Positions 45,407 through 54,504 of a stretch of 64,000 nucleotides of DNA are shown here, in pieces. The position numbers were made by a program, and so were the translations under genes. The notes below the pieces were generated by a model. That model was given only the letters and a program-made list of their open reading frames with translations, was not told the origin of the DNA and searched no databases. Position 1 is the stretch's first letter. Each line of letters opens with the position of its first letter. Source of the stretch: Pseudogymnoascus destructans (taxonomy: Eukaryota > Ascomycota > Leotiomycetes > Thelebolales > Thelebolaceae); the NCBI RefSeq assembly GCF_001641265.1, contig NW_020167546.1, positions 363,040-427,039 of the forward strand, read 5' to 3'.

Positions 45407-47344
45407 CTAGTTTTTTGACTCGTCCGAGGAAGGATAGTATTCATCCGCTTCCAATGGTGGTCCTTGGGGAGATCGTTTCCCTCGCTCTTCTGCTTCGTCT
45501 AGCAGATGTGGGTATTTCTCGTATACCTGTTCGCTTTTGATAGGCAAGTCCCCTTCAGACTGGCTTCGCCTGAGGGCGTGAACTTGCTCTGCGTCTCTGA
45601 AGTGTATCCTGGGCGAGGATCGGGGAAACAACTGATTCTGGTGTTTCTTTTTCCAGTGGAGCTTGCAGTCATCTTCGCTGCAATACTCCCAGTAGACATA
45701 CGCGTGCCAGGGATGATCAGTCTCTGTTGCGTCTGTCGTTGATAGTTTCCGCTGTCCTCTCACCCATGCACTATCTTCCCTCGGAGGCGTGGAGAACATG
45801 TCTGGTTGCTCCATGGCTCTCCTTTCGATGCGTGGAGTGGGTCTCGCATTTTCCCGTCGGAGCATATCTCTGGCTTTCTCGTCGTACTTCTTCAGGGCTC
45901 TCCTGCGGTCCTGGTAGTAAAGTTCGATGCTTTTCATATACTTCAGTTTAGCCATATGCTCGACATCCTTCTCCAGTTCTTCCGCTTCTTGGGCTTCCAA
46001 CTTAGCTACGTCTTGGGACGTGCCAAGCAGCCTGCGGGTATTCGTTAGTTGGTCGTAGTATCTCCAGAGGTCATCCTTGCAGTTGTCCACCTTGCACTTT
46101 AACGGAAGTTCCTGTAACAGGTTCCCGTAGAGGTCTTTAAGCATGGGGATTCTCCTCTGGCCATTGGGCTTGTCTCGTTCGGCCCTAATCTTCGCGTGGG
46201 CGTGTTTTGCCATGCATCTTACTACGCTCTTGCACCGTGGACTCATTGGTTCCGTAGGTGCGAGTTCATCGAAGGTCTCCTGTTCCGAGACGGTGAACGA
46301 TTCCGCCTCCGACCCTTCATCTGAGCTCTCGTCTTCTGGGGTGCTTTCGCCGTTTATTCCCCAGTCTTGTTTGCTCACAAACGTTGCATTCAACTGTCCT
46401 GTCCAGGTGGCATTGAGTTGTTTGCCGACTTTGCGTCCGCCGTTCCCTTTCTTTGGCTGTCTGCAGTCTCGGGCCATGTGGCCTGGCTTGTCGCAGTTAA
46501 AACAGAGTCGTTCCTTGAATTGTCTGTCTTTCTTAGGGTCACGGGGTCGTCCAGGTTTGAACGTGGCATCGAGTTCCATTGGGTCCGACCAACGGTTGTC
46601 TCGCGGGTGTTGATCCCGTCGTCTGCCCTCGTTTCCCCGGTAGGGGTAACTTTTCTTGGGCTTGTCATAGGTCCGACGTTCCTTCTGGAATTCGTATAGT
46701 CGATTGTCGATTCGGACCGTATGTTCGATTAGCGCTACCATGTCCGTTGGTTGTTGTTCCAAACGGGCAAGTTCCATACGTATATGGCTCTTCAGCCCAC
46801 GTCGGTAGTGGCTGATGAGTGCGCTGGCGTCCCATCCTGTCTGATTGCCGTATCTCTGGAATTCTGTGGAGTATGTGAGGGCGCTGCCAGTCTGCTTAAG
46901 TGCAAACAGATGGTCTTCTGCGGTCTTAATCTCATCGATGTCTCCGAACATGCGTCGTATTTCCTTACAGAATCCATTCCAGCTGCCAAACATAGTCTGC
47001 GTAGTTGTCATGCTTCCATTGGTACTTTCATATTTGAAATAGTCCTTGAGGAATGGTTCGATCCATCGCAGGGCTTCCCCCCTAAGGTAGGACGCAGTCC
47101 ACAGGGCATAGCTCTCCTGGGTGGGAAACTTCTCGTCATTGAAGTGCTGGTACAGTTCGACCTGTAGCAAAAACACCTCAAGTTCCTTTCGGTTGCCGGA
47201 GTAAGTGTCGGGCAACTTGACGCGTAGAGTTTCCTTGAGTTCATTGACGGTGGGTGCATCGGGCATTTCTTCATTCTCAGGCTTAGACCTCTGAGACGAA
47301 GTTGGCGTGGTGGGGGTTTTCCCCTTCGAACTGACGACAGACAT
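45407..47344 (-). CDS. Gypsy E gag, 645 codons, intact
   Basis: Complete Gag from MSVVSSKGKTPTTPTSSQRS. Capsid-type region: LPDTYSGNRKELEVFLLQVE, ASYLRGEALRWIEPFL, FGDIDEIKTAEDHLFAL, YSTEFQRYGNQTGW. CCHC knuckle CFNCDKPGHMARDC at about residue 290. After it runs an unusually long ~340-residue acidic tail with a second Cys/His group (HAYVYWEYCSEDDCKLHW) and a proline-rich end. No break was seen. Confidence 0.92.
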   Translation of the reverse strand: MSVVSSKGKTPTTPTSSQRSKPENEEMPDAPTVNELKETLRVKLPDTYSGNRKELEVFLLQVELYQHFNDEKFPTQESYALWTASYLRGEALRWIEPFLKDYFKYESTNGSMTTTQTMFGSWNGFCKEIRRMFGDIDEIKTAEDHLFALKQTGSALTYSTEFQRYGNQTGWDASALISHYRRGLKSHIRMELARLEQQPTDMVALIEHTVRIDNRLYEFQKERRTYDKPKKSYPYRGNEGRRRDQHPRDNRWSDPMELDATFKPGRPRDPKKDRQFKERLCFNCDKPGHMARDCRQPKKGNGGRKVGKQLNATWTGQLNATFVSKQDWGINGESTPEDESSDEGSEAESFTVSEQETFDELAPTEPMSPRCKSVVRCMAKHAHAKIRAERDKPNGQRRIPMLKDLYGNLLQELPLKCKVDNCKDDLWRYYDQLTNTRRLLGTSQDVAKLEAQEAEELEKDVEHMAKLKYMKSIELYYQDRRRALKKYDEKARDMLRRENARPTPRIERRAMEQPDMFSTPPREDSAWVRGQRKLSTTDATETDHPWHAYVYWEYCSEDDCKLHWKKKHQNQLFPRSSPRIHFRDAEQVHALRRSQSEGDLPIKSEQVYEKYPHLLDEAEERGKRSPQGPPLEADEYYPSSDESKN

Positions 47345-47390
47345 GTTGCTTTGTGTGTAAGCCGGTACCTCGTAGAAGTGGTGCTCAAAG

Positions 47391-47779
47391 TGTAACGCTG
47401 ACTTCTAAACGATAGAAGACACAGAGGTTCTCTTGCGTAAAGGTTTACTTATCAGAGGAGGCAGGGGATCAGACACAAAGGCTTCAAGTAACACGTTACT
47501 AGTATATAACAAATACTGTATTGAGTTGAGCACGAAGCTCCTATCTAAGGAAATACTATCTACTTATATAGTGGCGTCGTGCCTAGTGGACTCTTGGGAA
47601 CTCACTCGAGTCCTCGGAGTCCTGGACTCTTAGGACTCTTCTCATCATCCTGCGAGTCCGTCACGTGATACTTTCGGAACTACTATTCCCCGCTGCCCCT
47701 CCAGGTACCAGGGCCGGTCTCATGCGACCTCCCTCCTTCCTGTCCTGTAGTTGGCCAGCCTTCTTGTTCCGTCGTAACA
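47391..47779 (-). repeat. 5' LTR, family E
   Basis: 389 bp with a single 86-bp unit. Its outer flank is the TGATC duplication and the resumed gypsy F RT. Confidence 0.95.
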
Positions 47780-48462
47780 TGATCCTTCCGAAGGAATTTC
47801 ATGAATTTTTGGATGTTTTTTCAAAAATGGCAGCAGACAAGCTACCTCCCCATCGACCTTCAAACCATCATATTGAACTCGAAGGTGATGCAAAGCTGGG
47901 ATATGCACCACTCTGGAATATGTCAAAGGAAGAACTTGATTTGGTCGAAGAATATGTCTTCGAGCACTTGCCAAAAGGGTTCATTGAAGCAAGCAAAGCC
48001 CCATACTCTTCACCCATTATGTTTGTAAGAAAGCCAGGTGGTGGTCTTCGATTCTGTGTTGACTACAGGAAGCTAAATGCCATAACGAAAAAGGATCGAT
48101 ATCCCATACCACTCATTGATGAAACACTGGCCCAAGTCATAGGAGCAAAATATCTCACCAAACTGGACATTCGACATGCCTTCAATCGAATTCGAATGCA
48201 GACAGAAGAAGATGAAGACCTCACTACATTCATAACTCGATTTGGATCATACAAATACAAGGTCATGCCCTTCGGACTCACAAATGGTCCAGCAACATTC
48301 CAGAGGTATATGAATGAAACCCTCATGGATTACCTCAACCAATTCGTCAGCGCATACATGGATGACATTCTTATCTACAGTGCTACTCGAGCAGAGCATA
48401 CAGAGCACATAAGGAAAGTCCTACGGAGCTTCGAGAAGCTGGAAACGCGTTTTCGAGATTAG
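47780..48462 (+). pseudogene. Gypsy F reverse transcriptase segment, copy 1
   Basis: Continues the F pol after gypsy E: LPKEFHEFLDVFSKMAADKL, RKPGGGLRFCVDYRKLN, LTKLDIRHAFNRIRM, MPFGLTNGPATFQ, AYMDDILIYS. It agrees with copy 2 until KVL near 48425, then a deleted base shifts it and similarity ends at about 48443. Compared with copy 2 it has LTTFITRFG for LTTFRTRFG. Confidence 0.88.
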
Positions 48463-50390
48463 GATAATCACCCTGATAGTTTCGTTAGAGTCTAGCTTAT
48501 TATCCTTTCGATTGTCACTGTCGAGATATGTATAAGAGGAGGAGGTTATTATAGAAACCTAGTCTTAGGTGAGGATTCTCCCACCTAGTTGTGCTACAAA
48601 CCAAGCTATTGTCTCTGCAAGCGCGAATCATTCTAGCTATTGAGGCTCTTCAAACATGTAAATCGCTTAATCGCAGGTCTGCATCAATACTATATAAAGT
48701 GCCTTATTCTACGCTTACTGATAGAATGGCCGGCCGACCTTCTCGACGCGAAACCAAAGCCAATAGTCTTAAATTGACTGAGCTAGAAGAGGAAGTGATT
48801 ATTCGAAATATATTGGATATGGATGCAAGAGGATTTGCGCCTCGGCCTGCTAGTGTGGAGGATATGGCAAATTATATCCTTGAATCGCGTGGGGGAAAGC
48901 ACGTTGGGACGCAGTGGGCATATCGATTTATACAACGCCGCCCTGAGTTAAAGACGCGTTTTAATCGCGTTTATGACTTTCAAAGAGCCTTGTGCAAAGA
49001 TCCTGAGCTTATTGGAGCGTGGTTTCAACTTGTGCAGAACATGAGAGCAAAGTACGGCATCCAAGACTGCGATTTCTACAACTTTGACGAGACGGGCTTC
49101 ATGATGGGCGTTATTAGCTCAGCTTTAGTTGTTACGCGTGCCGATCGATGTGGCAGAGGCAAGGCAGTTTAGCCTGGCAATCGGGAATGGGCTACAGCAA
49201 TTGTTTGTGTGAATGCTGAAGGCGGGAGTATCCCTCCGTTTTTAGTAGTTCAAGGGAAATGTCACCTTTCAAGTTGGTATACTGAAGGCAGCCTTCCTCA
49301 CAATTGGGTAATTAAACCAACAAGCAATGGATGGACCAACAACGAGACAGGTCTAGAATGGCTTCATCACTTCGATAAACATACTTGCAGTCGTGCAAAA
49401 GGACCATATCGGATGTTGGTTTTAGACGGGCATGAAAGTCACGAATCAGCTGCGTTTCAGGAATATTGCAAAGCAAACAACATCATAACTCTCTGTCTAC
49501 CTCCTCACTCGTCTCACCTAACTCAGCCACTTGATGTTGGGTGCTTTAGTGTTCTTAAACGCATGTATGGGCATCAAATTGAGACCTTTATTAAGGCTCA
49601 TATAAACCATATTACAAAGGTTGAGTTTTTTATAGCTTTCCACGCAGCTTATAACCAGTCAATAACAACTCAAAACGCCAAAGCTGGATTTCGCGGAGCT
49701 GGTTTAGTGCCCTTTGATCCGCAAGTAATCATTTCAAAGCTAGACGTCAAGTTGCGGACTCCTACACCTACAGGACCCCCCTCTATAGACGCTGATCCTT
49801 GGGTTTCTCAAACGCCTCGCAACCCAATAGATGCTCTCTCACAGACTACTCTAGTTAAAAATCGCATTGCACGGCACCAAGGAAGCTCGCCAACCCCCAT
49901 TTTTGCTACTGTTACTGCATTAGCTAAAGGGACAGAGATTTTGGCACATGAAATGACTTTATTGTCAGCTGAAGTCCGCACCCTTCGAGCAGCAAACGAA
50001 GCTCTTAGCAAACGCCGGAGGGCTAAAAAGTCTCGTGTCCGTCAAGGGTGTGCACTTTCTGTAGGGGATGCACATGATGATTTGTCCCAAAGGGCAGTTA
50101 CGGAGCAAATAAATCGCGAGAAGCGCTCTGGAGGGGTTGGTAGGAATGAGGGGCAACCAGGTGTACGACATTGTGGCACTTGCGGGGGGGCTGGCCATAA
50201 TGCACGAACTTGTCAGGAGGTCATAGAAGTACTTAGCTCATCAGATTCTGAATAGTTTTAGTTTTAATACATGTTGTGGTTGTTTAATTATACCTTACAG
50301 TGGTGGGTATAAAAAAGTTTCACGACTCGGTGACATTCACGACTCGGTGTACAACCACGTTAAGGGTTTTACTGTACCGGAATTATCACT
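48444..50390 (+). mobile_element. pogo/Fot1-like element, copy 2 (ends unresolved)
   Basis: Contains the nearly complete transposase 48591-50255. Unlike copy 1, I could not find a matching pair of terminal inverted repeats: candidates near 48444-48540 and 50310-50390 (TTCACGACTCGGTG is doubled on the right) do not pair. The gypsy F sequence does not resume on the right, so the insertion was accompanied by loss of flanking DNA. Confidence 0.6.
48591..50255 (+). pseudogene. pogo/Fot1 transposase, copy 2, one premature stop
   Basis: One frame throughout, broken only by a TAG at 49170-49172 (GRGKAV-stop-PGNREW). Seen: psq HTH (ARIILAIEALQTCKSLNRRS), CENP-B HTH (EDMANYILESRGGKHVGTQW), catalytic D in FYNFDETGFMMGV, second D in LVLDGHESH, third in HSSHLTQPLDVGCF, then FRGAGLVPFDP. 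The C-terminus has a leucine-rich coiled segment, LSKRRRAKKSR and a CCHC knuckle CGTCGGAGHNARTC. The frame start at 48591 is a GTG; a true ATG is not present, so about ten N-terminal residues may be lost. Cut-and-paste transposase of the DDE type. Confidence 0.92.
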
Positions 50391-51643
50391 TTTACCAATT
50401 GCTAGACTGGATTGCCTAATGGTCACCTAATTCTAGGAAATTAAGCAGTGCTAGTCTACTTTAGGCTTAGGCGATTACCCCAGACTAGCTCTAAGCTAGC
50501 GCCACACTAGTTCTACGCTATTACTAATCCTACTGCATACAATTATGTTACGCAATTTGAGCTGAAACCCTCTAATGTCAACGCGAACATCGTGTGAGGC
50601 CATGTTCTCTAGAAAATATTAAATCGGTGTTGGAGATCTACACAGCTTCGCCACTGGATTGTTGGAACTATGACTGGTGATAGATGCGCATGGCAGATTG
50701 TATTTGTTAGATCCCTAGCTGGTAATAGATACACATGGCATCCACAGCCATATAGTCATCGCGATGTGGATGTAGAGGTCTATGTTATCATAATTTCACG
50801 GTATATTCACAGCCCCCGAACCACCCACCAAAACCCGCTGTCACCGACATAAATTACGTTTATCAATTTCTCGACGAGAATGGAAGCCTCCTCCTCTCTC
50901 CCGCTCCACAAAGGCAAGGAAAAAGCAAGTATGGCGAATATCTCAAGGCTTGACGTAGTACCAAAAACGGATGTCGTCGGTCCGGTACTTGGAGTTGCTC
51001 TGCAGCTCGCTCTGGATCCAATAGACAACCGTCTTGTCGTCTGCAGTCATTCATCCGTGTTCTGATCAAAGGCTTGACCTCGGAGTCGCTGAATGGACTC
51101 TACATACCGTTGATATCCGAGGTGTGCGACCATTGAGGCCAGTGGCACCGCTTCTATGCTCGCGGAATCGGAGGAGTTAGAGCGACGGGAGCATCAGTTA
51201 TAGAGAGGTGGGGGCGGCTGATTTGCAAGAATTGTTGTCTGGTGGGGCAGTAGCGGGGGAGGTAAGGCATGTTTATGCTGGTCGTGGGGTAAGTCTTGGA
51301 TGTGGGGTTGGATTGGGAAGGGTTTTGAGGTTTGAGTGTAGGAGTGGTTTCCTCGGAAGTGTGAAAGGGCCTGGTGGAATCAAAAAAGAATTCTACGATA
51401 GTGACAATTGATGTGTAGATATTTCATTGAGCACACATATTGGTTTCTCATACTGTAACCCCGTTGGTACGAGGCGATTTTGGATTTTATGTGGTAAGCA
51501 ACAACCTCGATATAGCAAACAAAAGCCCCTCAGACACGCTTAAATGGAAGGCCGCAGCAGCTCCACTTCCTCTAGCAAAAGATTCCGCATTCATATACAT
51601 CCCAATATCTTCCCCCCCCCCCCCCCGCCTCTCACCCACCCAC
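50391..51643. other. Gene-poor stretch left of the membrane-protein gene
   Basis: No convincing gene. On the minus strand a short ATG frame at about 51052-50945 reads MTADDKTVVYWIQSELQSNS and ends VKP, preceded in another frame by LGYQRYVESIQRLRGQAFDQ; it may be the end of a degraded or intron-containing gene that I do not recognise. A C15 homopolymer lies at about 51612-51626. Confidence 0.45.
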
Positions 51644-52453
51644 TTAAGAGTGCCTGTTGTATCCAATATCGTTATCATCCATATTCAACGGGTTCCTCGC
51701 CTCAGTGTTTAGCCCAACGTCTCCCGACCCTGGCGCAGGCGGCGGCGACTTCGTCAAAACATTGGAACCACGGCTGGCTGACACATCCCGGAACGGACTC
51801 CCACTCGGCGACGCGCGGCGCGAGTTGGGCCTGCCATAGCCTCTCGGGGCGCTGTAATCAGCAGAGGCGTCGCAACCATGCCCTGCCTGCGCGACCTGTG
51901 GCTGCATGAGCGGGAGGTGTGCCTCGCTGGCTGAGGCGCCGAGCTTGGAGCCGCTGGCGATGAGCATAGCCTCGCGTTGCTTCTCGGCGAGGCGGTTGCG
52001 GGAGCGGGTGCGGCAGCACATGAAGAGGACGGAGCCGAACATGGCGCAGAAGGCGGCGGAGAGGCAGCCGGAGACAATGATGCCGGCGAGGTCAGGGGCT
52101 TGGGACTTCATGCAGAGGGTGAGGCCCTTGGTGTCCTTGGAGCAGATGAGGCCGTCATTGCAGCCGATCGATTCGGTGGTAGTGGCCTGGCACTTTGTGG
52201 AGGTCGGCGAGCCGGCGTCGTTGGTTAAGGTCGCACACACGGTTGTGTCGATTATCTTGGTCTTGAGGCAGGTGAGGGAAGTGGTTGCTACCTGCGCCAT
52301 GGCAGTGACCGCCGGGACGGTTGCGATGGTCACTGCACCCTCTTGAGCGCGACGTGGAGCAACGGTGGGAATGGCGGTTATTTGGGGTATGGCGGACGCG
52401 AGGGGAACGAGCAGGGCCGTGGCCACTGCCGCAAGTATAGAGGCTCCGCGCAT
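51644..52453 (-). CDS. Single-pass membrane protein with cysteine ectodomain
   Basis: 269 codons, unbroken. Residues 1-21 form a signal peptide (MRGASILAAVATALLVPLAS, cut near SAI). The ectodomain (22-120) is Ala/Thr/Val-rich and has six cysteines (62, 73, 88, 98, 104, 114), enough for three disulfides. A transmembrane helix spans about 122-146 (LAGIIVSGCLSAAFCAMFGS) and ends in CCRTRSRNR, giving an outside-in topology. The 120-residue cytoplasmic tail is Ser/Pro/Gly-rich. This layout resembles fungal wall-stress sensors of the Mid2 kind, but no family motif is certain, so it stays hypothetical. The ATG chosen is the first in frame and directly precedes the signal peptide. Confidence 0.8.
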   Translation of the reverse strand: MRGASILAAVATALLVPLASAIPQITAIPTVAPRRAQEGAVTIATVPAVTAMAQVATTSLTCLKTKIIDTTVCATLTNDAGSPTSTKCQATTTESIGCNDGLICSKDTKGLTLCMKSQAPDLAGIIVSGCLSAAFCAMFGSVLFMCCRTRSRNRLAEKQREAMLIASGSKLGASASEAHLPLMQPQVAQAGHGCDASADYSAPRGYGRPNSRRASPSGSPFRDVSASRGSNVLTKSPPPAPGSGDVGLNTEARNPLNMDDNDIGYNRHS

Positions 52454-52802
52454 TGGGATGTGTGAGGTTGTGGGTTATGAAGGTCGATGTGCATGAATCG
52501 AGGTAGCCTCGCGGACCCGTCGGCGCCGGGGGTGAGACCCTTTTGAGGAGGATACAGCTGTGTAAACGGCGAGGAAAGCTCCGAGACTGCTATAATGCCA
52601 TATCGTCACGACAAGATAAATGGCAAAAAAGATGAGCGGCAGTTGGGGAGAAAGTATGGGAAAGAGCTGAAAAGGAGACGACGCTGACCAGGCTAAGGAC
52701 GGAATGTAAGACTTGTGGTGGTGGCCAATCAGACGACAGTGGAGTCCTGCACGAAGGGTTTCGAGAGCGATGTCAGCGATGTGATGTCAGCTGGATGTTT
52801 CC

Positions 52803-52871
52803 TGTCAGTGTCAGTGTCAGTGTCAGTGTCACTGTCAAGATGAAATATGAAATATGAAATATGAAATATCA
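52803..52871. repeat. Two short tandem repeats, GTCAGT and ATGAAAT
   Basis: About five GTCAGT units run directly into four ATATGAAA-type units, about 350 bases upstream of the membrane-protein start. Confidence 0.9.
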
Positions 52872-53020
52872 AGGTTTCAATAGCCGTGGATGATGAAAAC
52901 ACAAATTATCACTGCGTTTGTTCCCTTGCTTCATAACGTAATCGTGCTGCCCAAAAGTCTCCGTAGGGTCCGTGCATGGGAAGTGGGCCGTCACAAGTAC
53001 TCGAGGGAAAAAAGTACATA

Positions 53021-53072
53021 TCCTACTGTACTTGTGACGTACCTAGGTAGGTACGTCACAAGTACAGTAGGA
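53021..53072. repeat. Perfect 25-bp palindrome with GG centre
   Basis: Arms 53021-53045 and 53048-53072 are exact complements (TCCTACTGTACTTGTGACGT and onward). A third partial copy, GTCACAAGTAC, lies at 52990. Confidence 0.93.
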
Positions 53073-53103
53073 CCCCTGTTGTAATTGAAATATCTGTTGT
53101 AAT

Positions 53104-54504
53104 ATGTCACATGATCTCAGCACCACTTCCCCGCAATTTCAGGCAGCAATAGATAGACAGGAATACACACGCATATTACTCAACAGTTATGAGCCCGGAG
53201 CAACTCCAAGACGCATTTTGAAGCCTATAGAAACCCGAACGGACCAAAATCAAGTCCTGTGTCCTGGAGTCGAAAAAACCATCATTATGGCGACCCTACA
53301 GAAGGCGGGGGTGGTCCTCACAAGCCCTAGAGACTGGGACGAGTGGATAGAGACTATCAAAACTGCTTCAATAAAGGCAGGAGTATGGGGGTATATCGAT
53401 CCATCAATCGAGGACCCTCCTACACTCCTACAGCCCGTTCGACCTATTCCTGAGTTCGTACGGAGTGCCACGCAAGCTGGTGGTGGTGTTACTGCTCAAA
53501 CAAGACCTGGAGTGTCAACAAGAGCTTCAGGTAGCCAGACCATCCAACCTTCAGTAGAAGGCCAACAGCAATTAACGCCAATTACGTACGCATCTCTTAC
53601 AGAAGATCAGAAGGAACAGCTTCGAAACCTACAAGCTGATTTCCAATATGAGCGCAAGGTGTGGGAAAAGCAGGAGGAAGCAATTCAGGGGCTTCGCTCT
53701 AAGATCCAAGAAACCATCAAACGCGACTTCCTACCCTATACCTACAATTGCGATACTCTGTACGATATGCTTAGAAAGCTACGAGACCGATTCGCACCTA
53801 CTCAAAGAGCTAGAATCGGAGAATGGAGACTAGAATGGCAAAAGGCTGCGAAAATGCAAAGAGGCAAGGACCTTGAAGACTGGCTCCTAAACTGGGAGAA
53901 TCTATACAGTCAAGGCCGTACGCTACAGGCAACAGAGGTTATCGACCCTCACGATGCTATCTATACCTTCCTTGATGCAATAGGACCTTGCGAATTCCGA
54001 GGACCATGGAAACACAAGCTAGAGAAGCAGACAAAGTCGTACGAATTTGAGGAGGTCCTACGACAGTATAGAACCAACCGTAGGCAAGAGAGATTCACCC
54101 AGAAACCTAGGGGGGAACATGGAGTTTTTGCACTACAAGAGGATGACAATAGCGACCTACAGCCAACGCTCCAAGGCCGTACGAACAACCTACAACAAGG
54201 TCAGCAAGGTCAGAGAGGCAGAAAACAGAAAAATCAGGCTCGACTAGACTGCCCTTGCGGAACAACTCACAAGTGGCGGGACTGCCTCTATGTGATGAAG
54301 TCAAAACGTACGAGGCAATGGCGCCCAAATAAAGAGATTGAAGCTAAAGTAGAGGCCTATATAAGTGACAACCAGGATTCCAGTACGTTATCCAAAAGGC
54401 AGAAGAACAGAACAATTTCAACAACCCGAATGGAGTACAATCCCGTACGAATACAGATCCACCTATGTCTTTCACTACAGTCTTCCAAGTCTCCCAAGGA
54501 CTAA
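53104..54504 (+). CDS. Ty1/copia gag (element H)
   Basis: 466 codons from MSHDLSTTSPQFQAA. Copia Gag hallmarks: the capsid region KLRDRFAPTQRARIGEWR, WLLNWENLYSQGR, and the modified zinc knuckle CPCGTTHKWRDC, the same type as CVCGVKHQYIDC in element G. It closes at 54504 and overlaps the pol frame from 54465. No LTR is recognisable upstream; the palindrome at 53021 is only about 30 bases away. The end of the frame after residue 440 looks out of phase with the protease. Confidence 0.85.
   Translation: MSHDLSTTSPQFQAAIDRQEYTRILLNSYEPGATPRRILKPIETRTDQNQVLCPGVEKTIIMATLQKAGVVLTSPRDWDEWIETIKTASIKAGVWGYIDPSIEDPPTLLQPVRPIPEFVRSATQAGGGVTAQTRPGVSTRASGSQTIQPSVEGQQQLTPITYASLTEDQKEQLRNLQADFQYERKVWEKQEEAIQGLRSKIQETIKRDFLPYTYNCDTLYDMLRKLRDRFAPTQRARIGEWRLEWQKAAKMQRGKDLEDWLLNWENLYSQGRTLQATEVIDPHDAIYTFLDAIGPCEFRGPWKHKLEKQTKSYEFEEVLRQYRTNRRQERFTQKPRGEHGVFALQEDDNSDLQPTLQGRTNNLQQGQQGQRGRKQKNQARLDCPCGTTHKWRDCLYVMKSKRTRQWRPNKEIEAKVEAYISDNQDSSTLSKRQKNRTISTTRMEYNPVRIQIHLCLSLQSSKSPKD

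Larger units (their letters stand above)
40869..47779 (-). mobile_element. Full-length Ty3/gypsy chromovirus, family E
   Basis: Complete element on the minus strand: 5' LTR 47391-47779, gag, protease, RT-RNaseH-IN-chromodomain, then a ~535-bp region holding an antisense frame, and 3' LTR 40869-41343. Perfect 5-bp duplication TGATC (40864-40868 and 47780-47784). The LTRs start TGTTACGACGG and end GCGTTACA in element orientation. They differ in length by exactly one 86-bp unit. One frameshift near 44810 separates protease from RT; otherwise the coding region is open, so this is among the youngest elements here. Confidence 0.95.
37836..48443 (+). mobile_element. Ty3/gypsy element F, copy 1, with nested insertions
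   Basis: 5' LTR 37836-38088 (TGTTACGATATC ... CCGTGACA, 253 bp), internal region from 38089. It holds a solo LTR (38719-39136) in gag and is split by the complete gypsy E (40869-47779), whose 5-bp duplication TGATC marks the cut; F resumes at 47785 and is readable in RT to about 48443, after which it matches nothing known and a pogo transposase follows. RNase H, integrase and 3' LTR are missing here; copy 2 (55450 onward) has them in part. Confidence 0.9.

Noticed and set aside
45094..47167. Plus-strand frames opposite gypsy E gag (for example 46143-46613, 46751-47167)
   Set aside because: Antisense to an intact Gag frame, without motifs; unlike the frame at 41440-42006 they have no cysteine pattern and lie wholly in coding sequence.
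47665..47790. In-frame N-terminal extension MILSELLFPAAPPG of the RT frame at 47780
   Set aside because: These codons are LTR sequence of gypsy E read through by chance.
51544..52346. Plus-strand frames opposite the membrane-protein gene
   Set aside because: The minus-strand gene has a signal peptide, paired cysteines and a transmembrane helix; the opposite frames are low-complexity.
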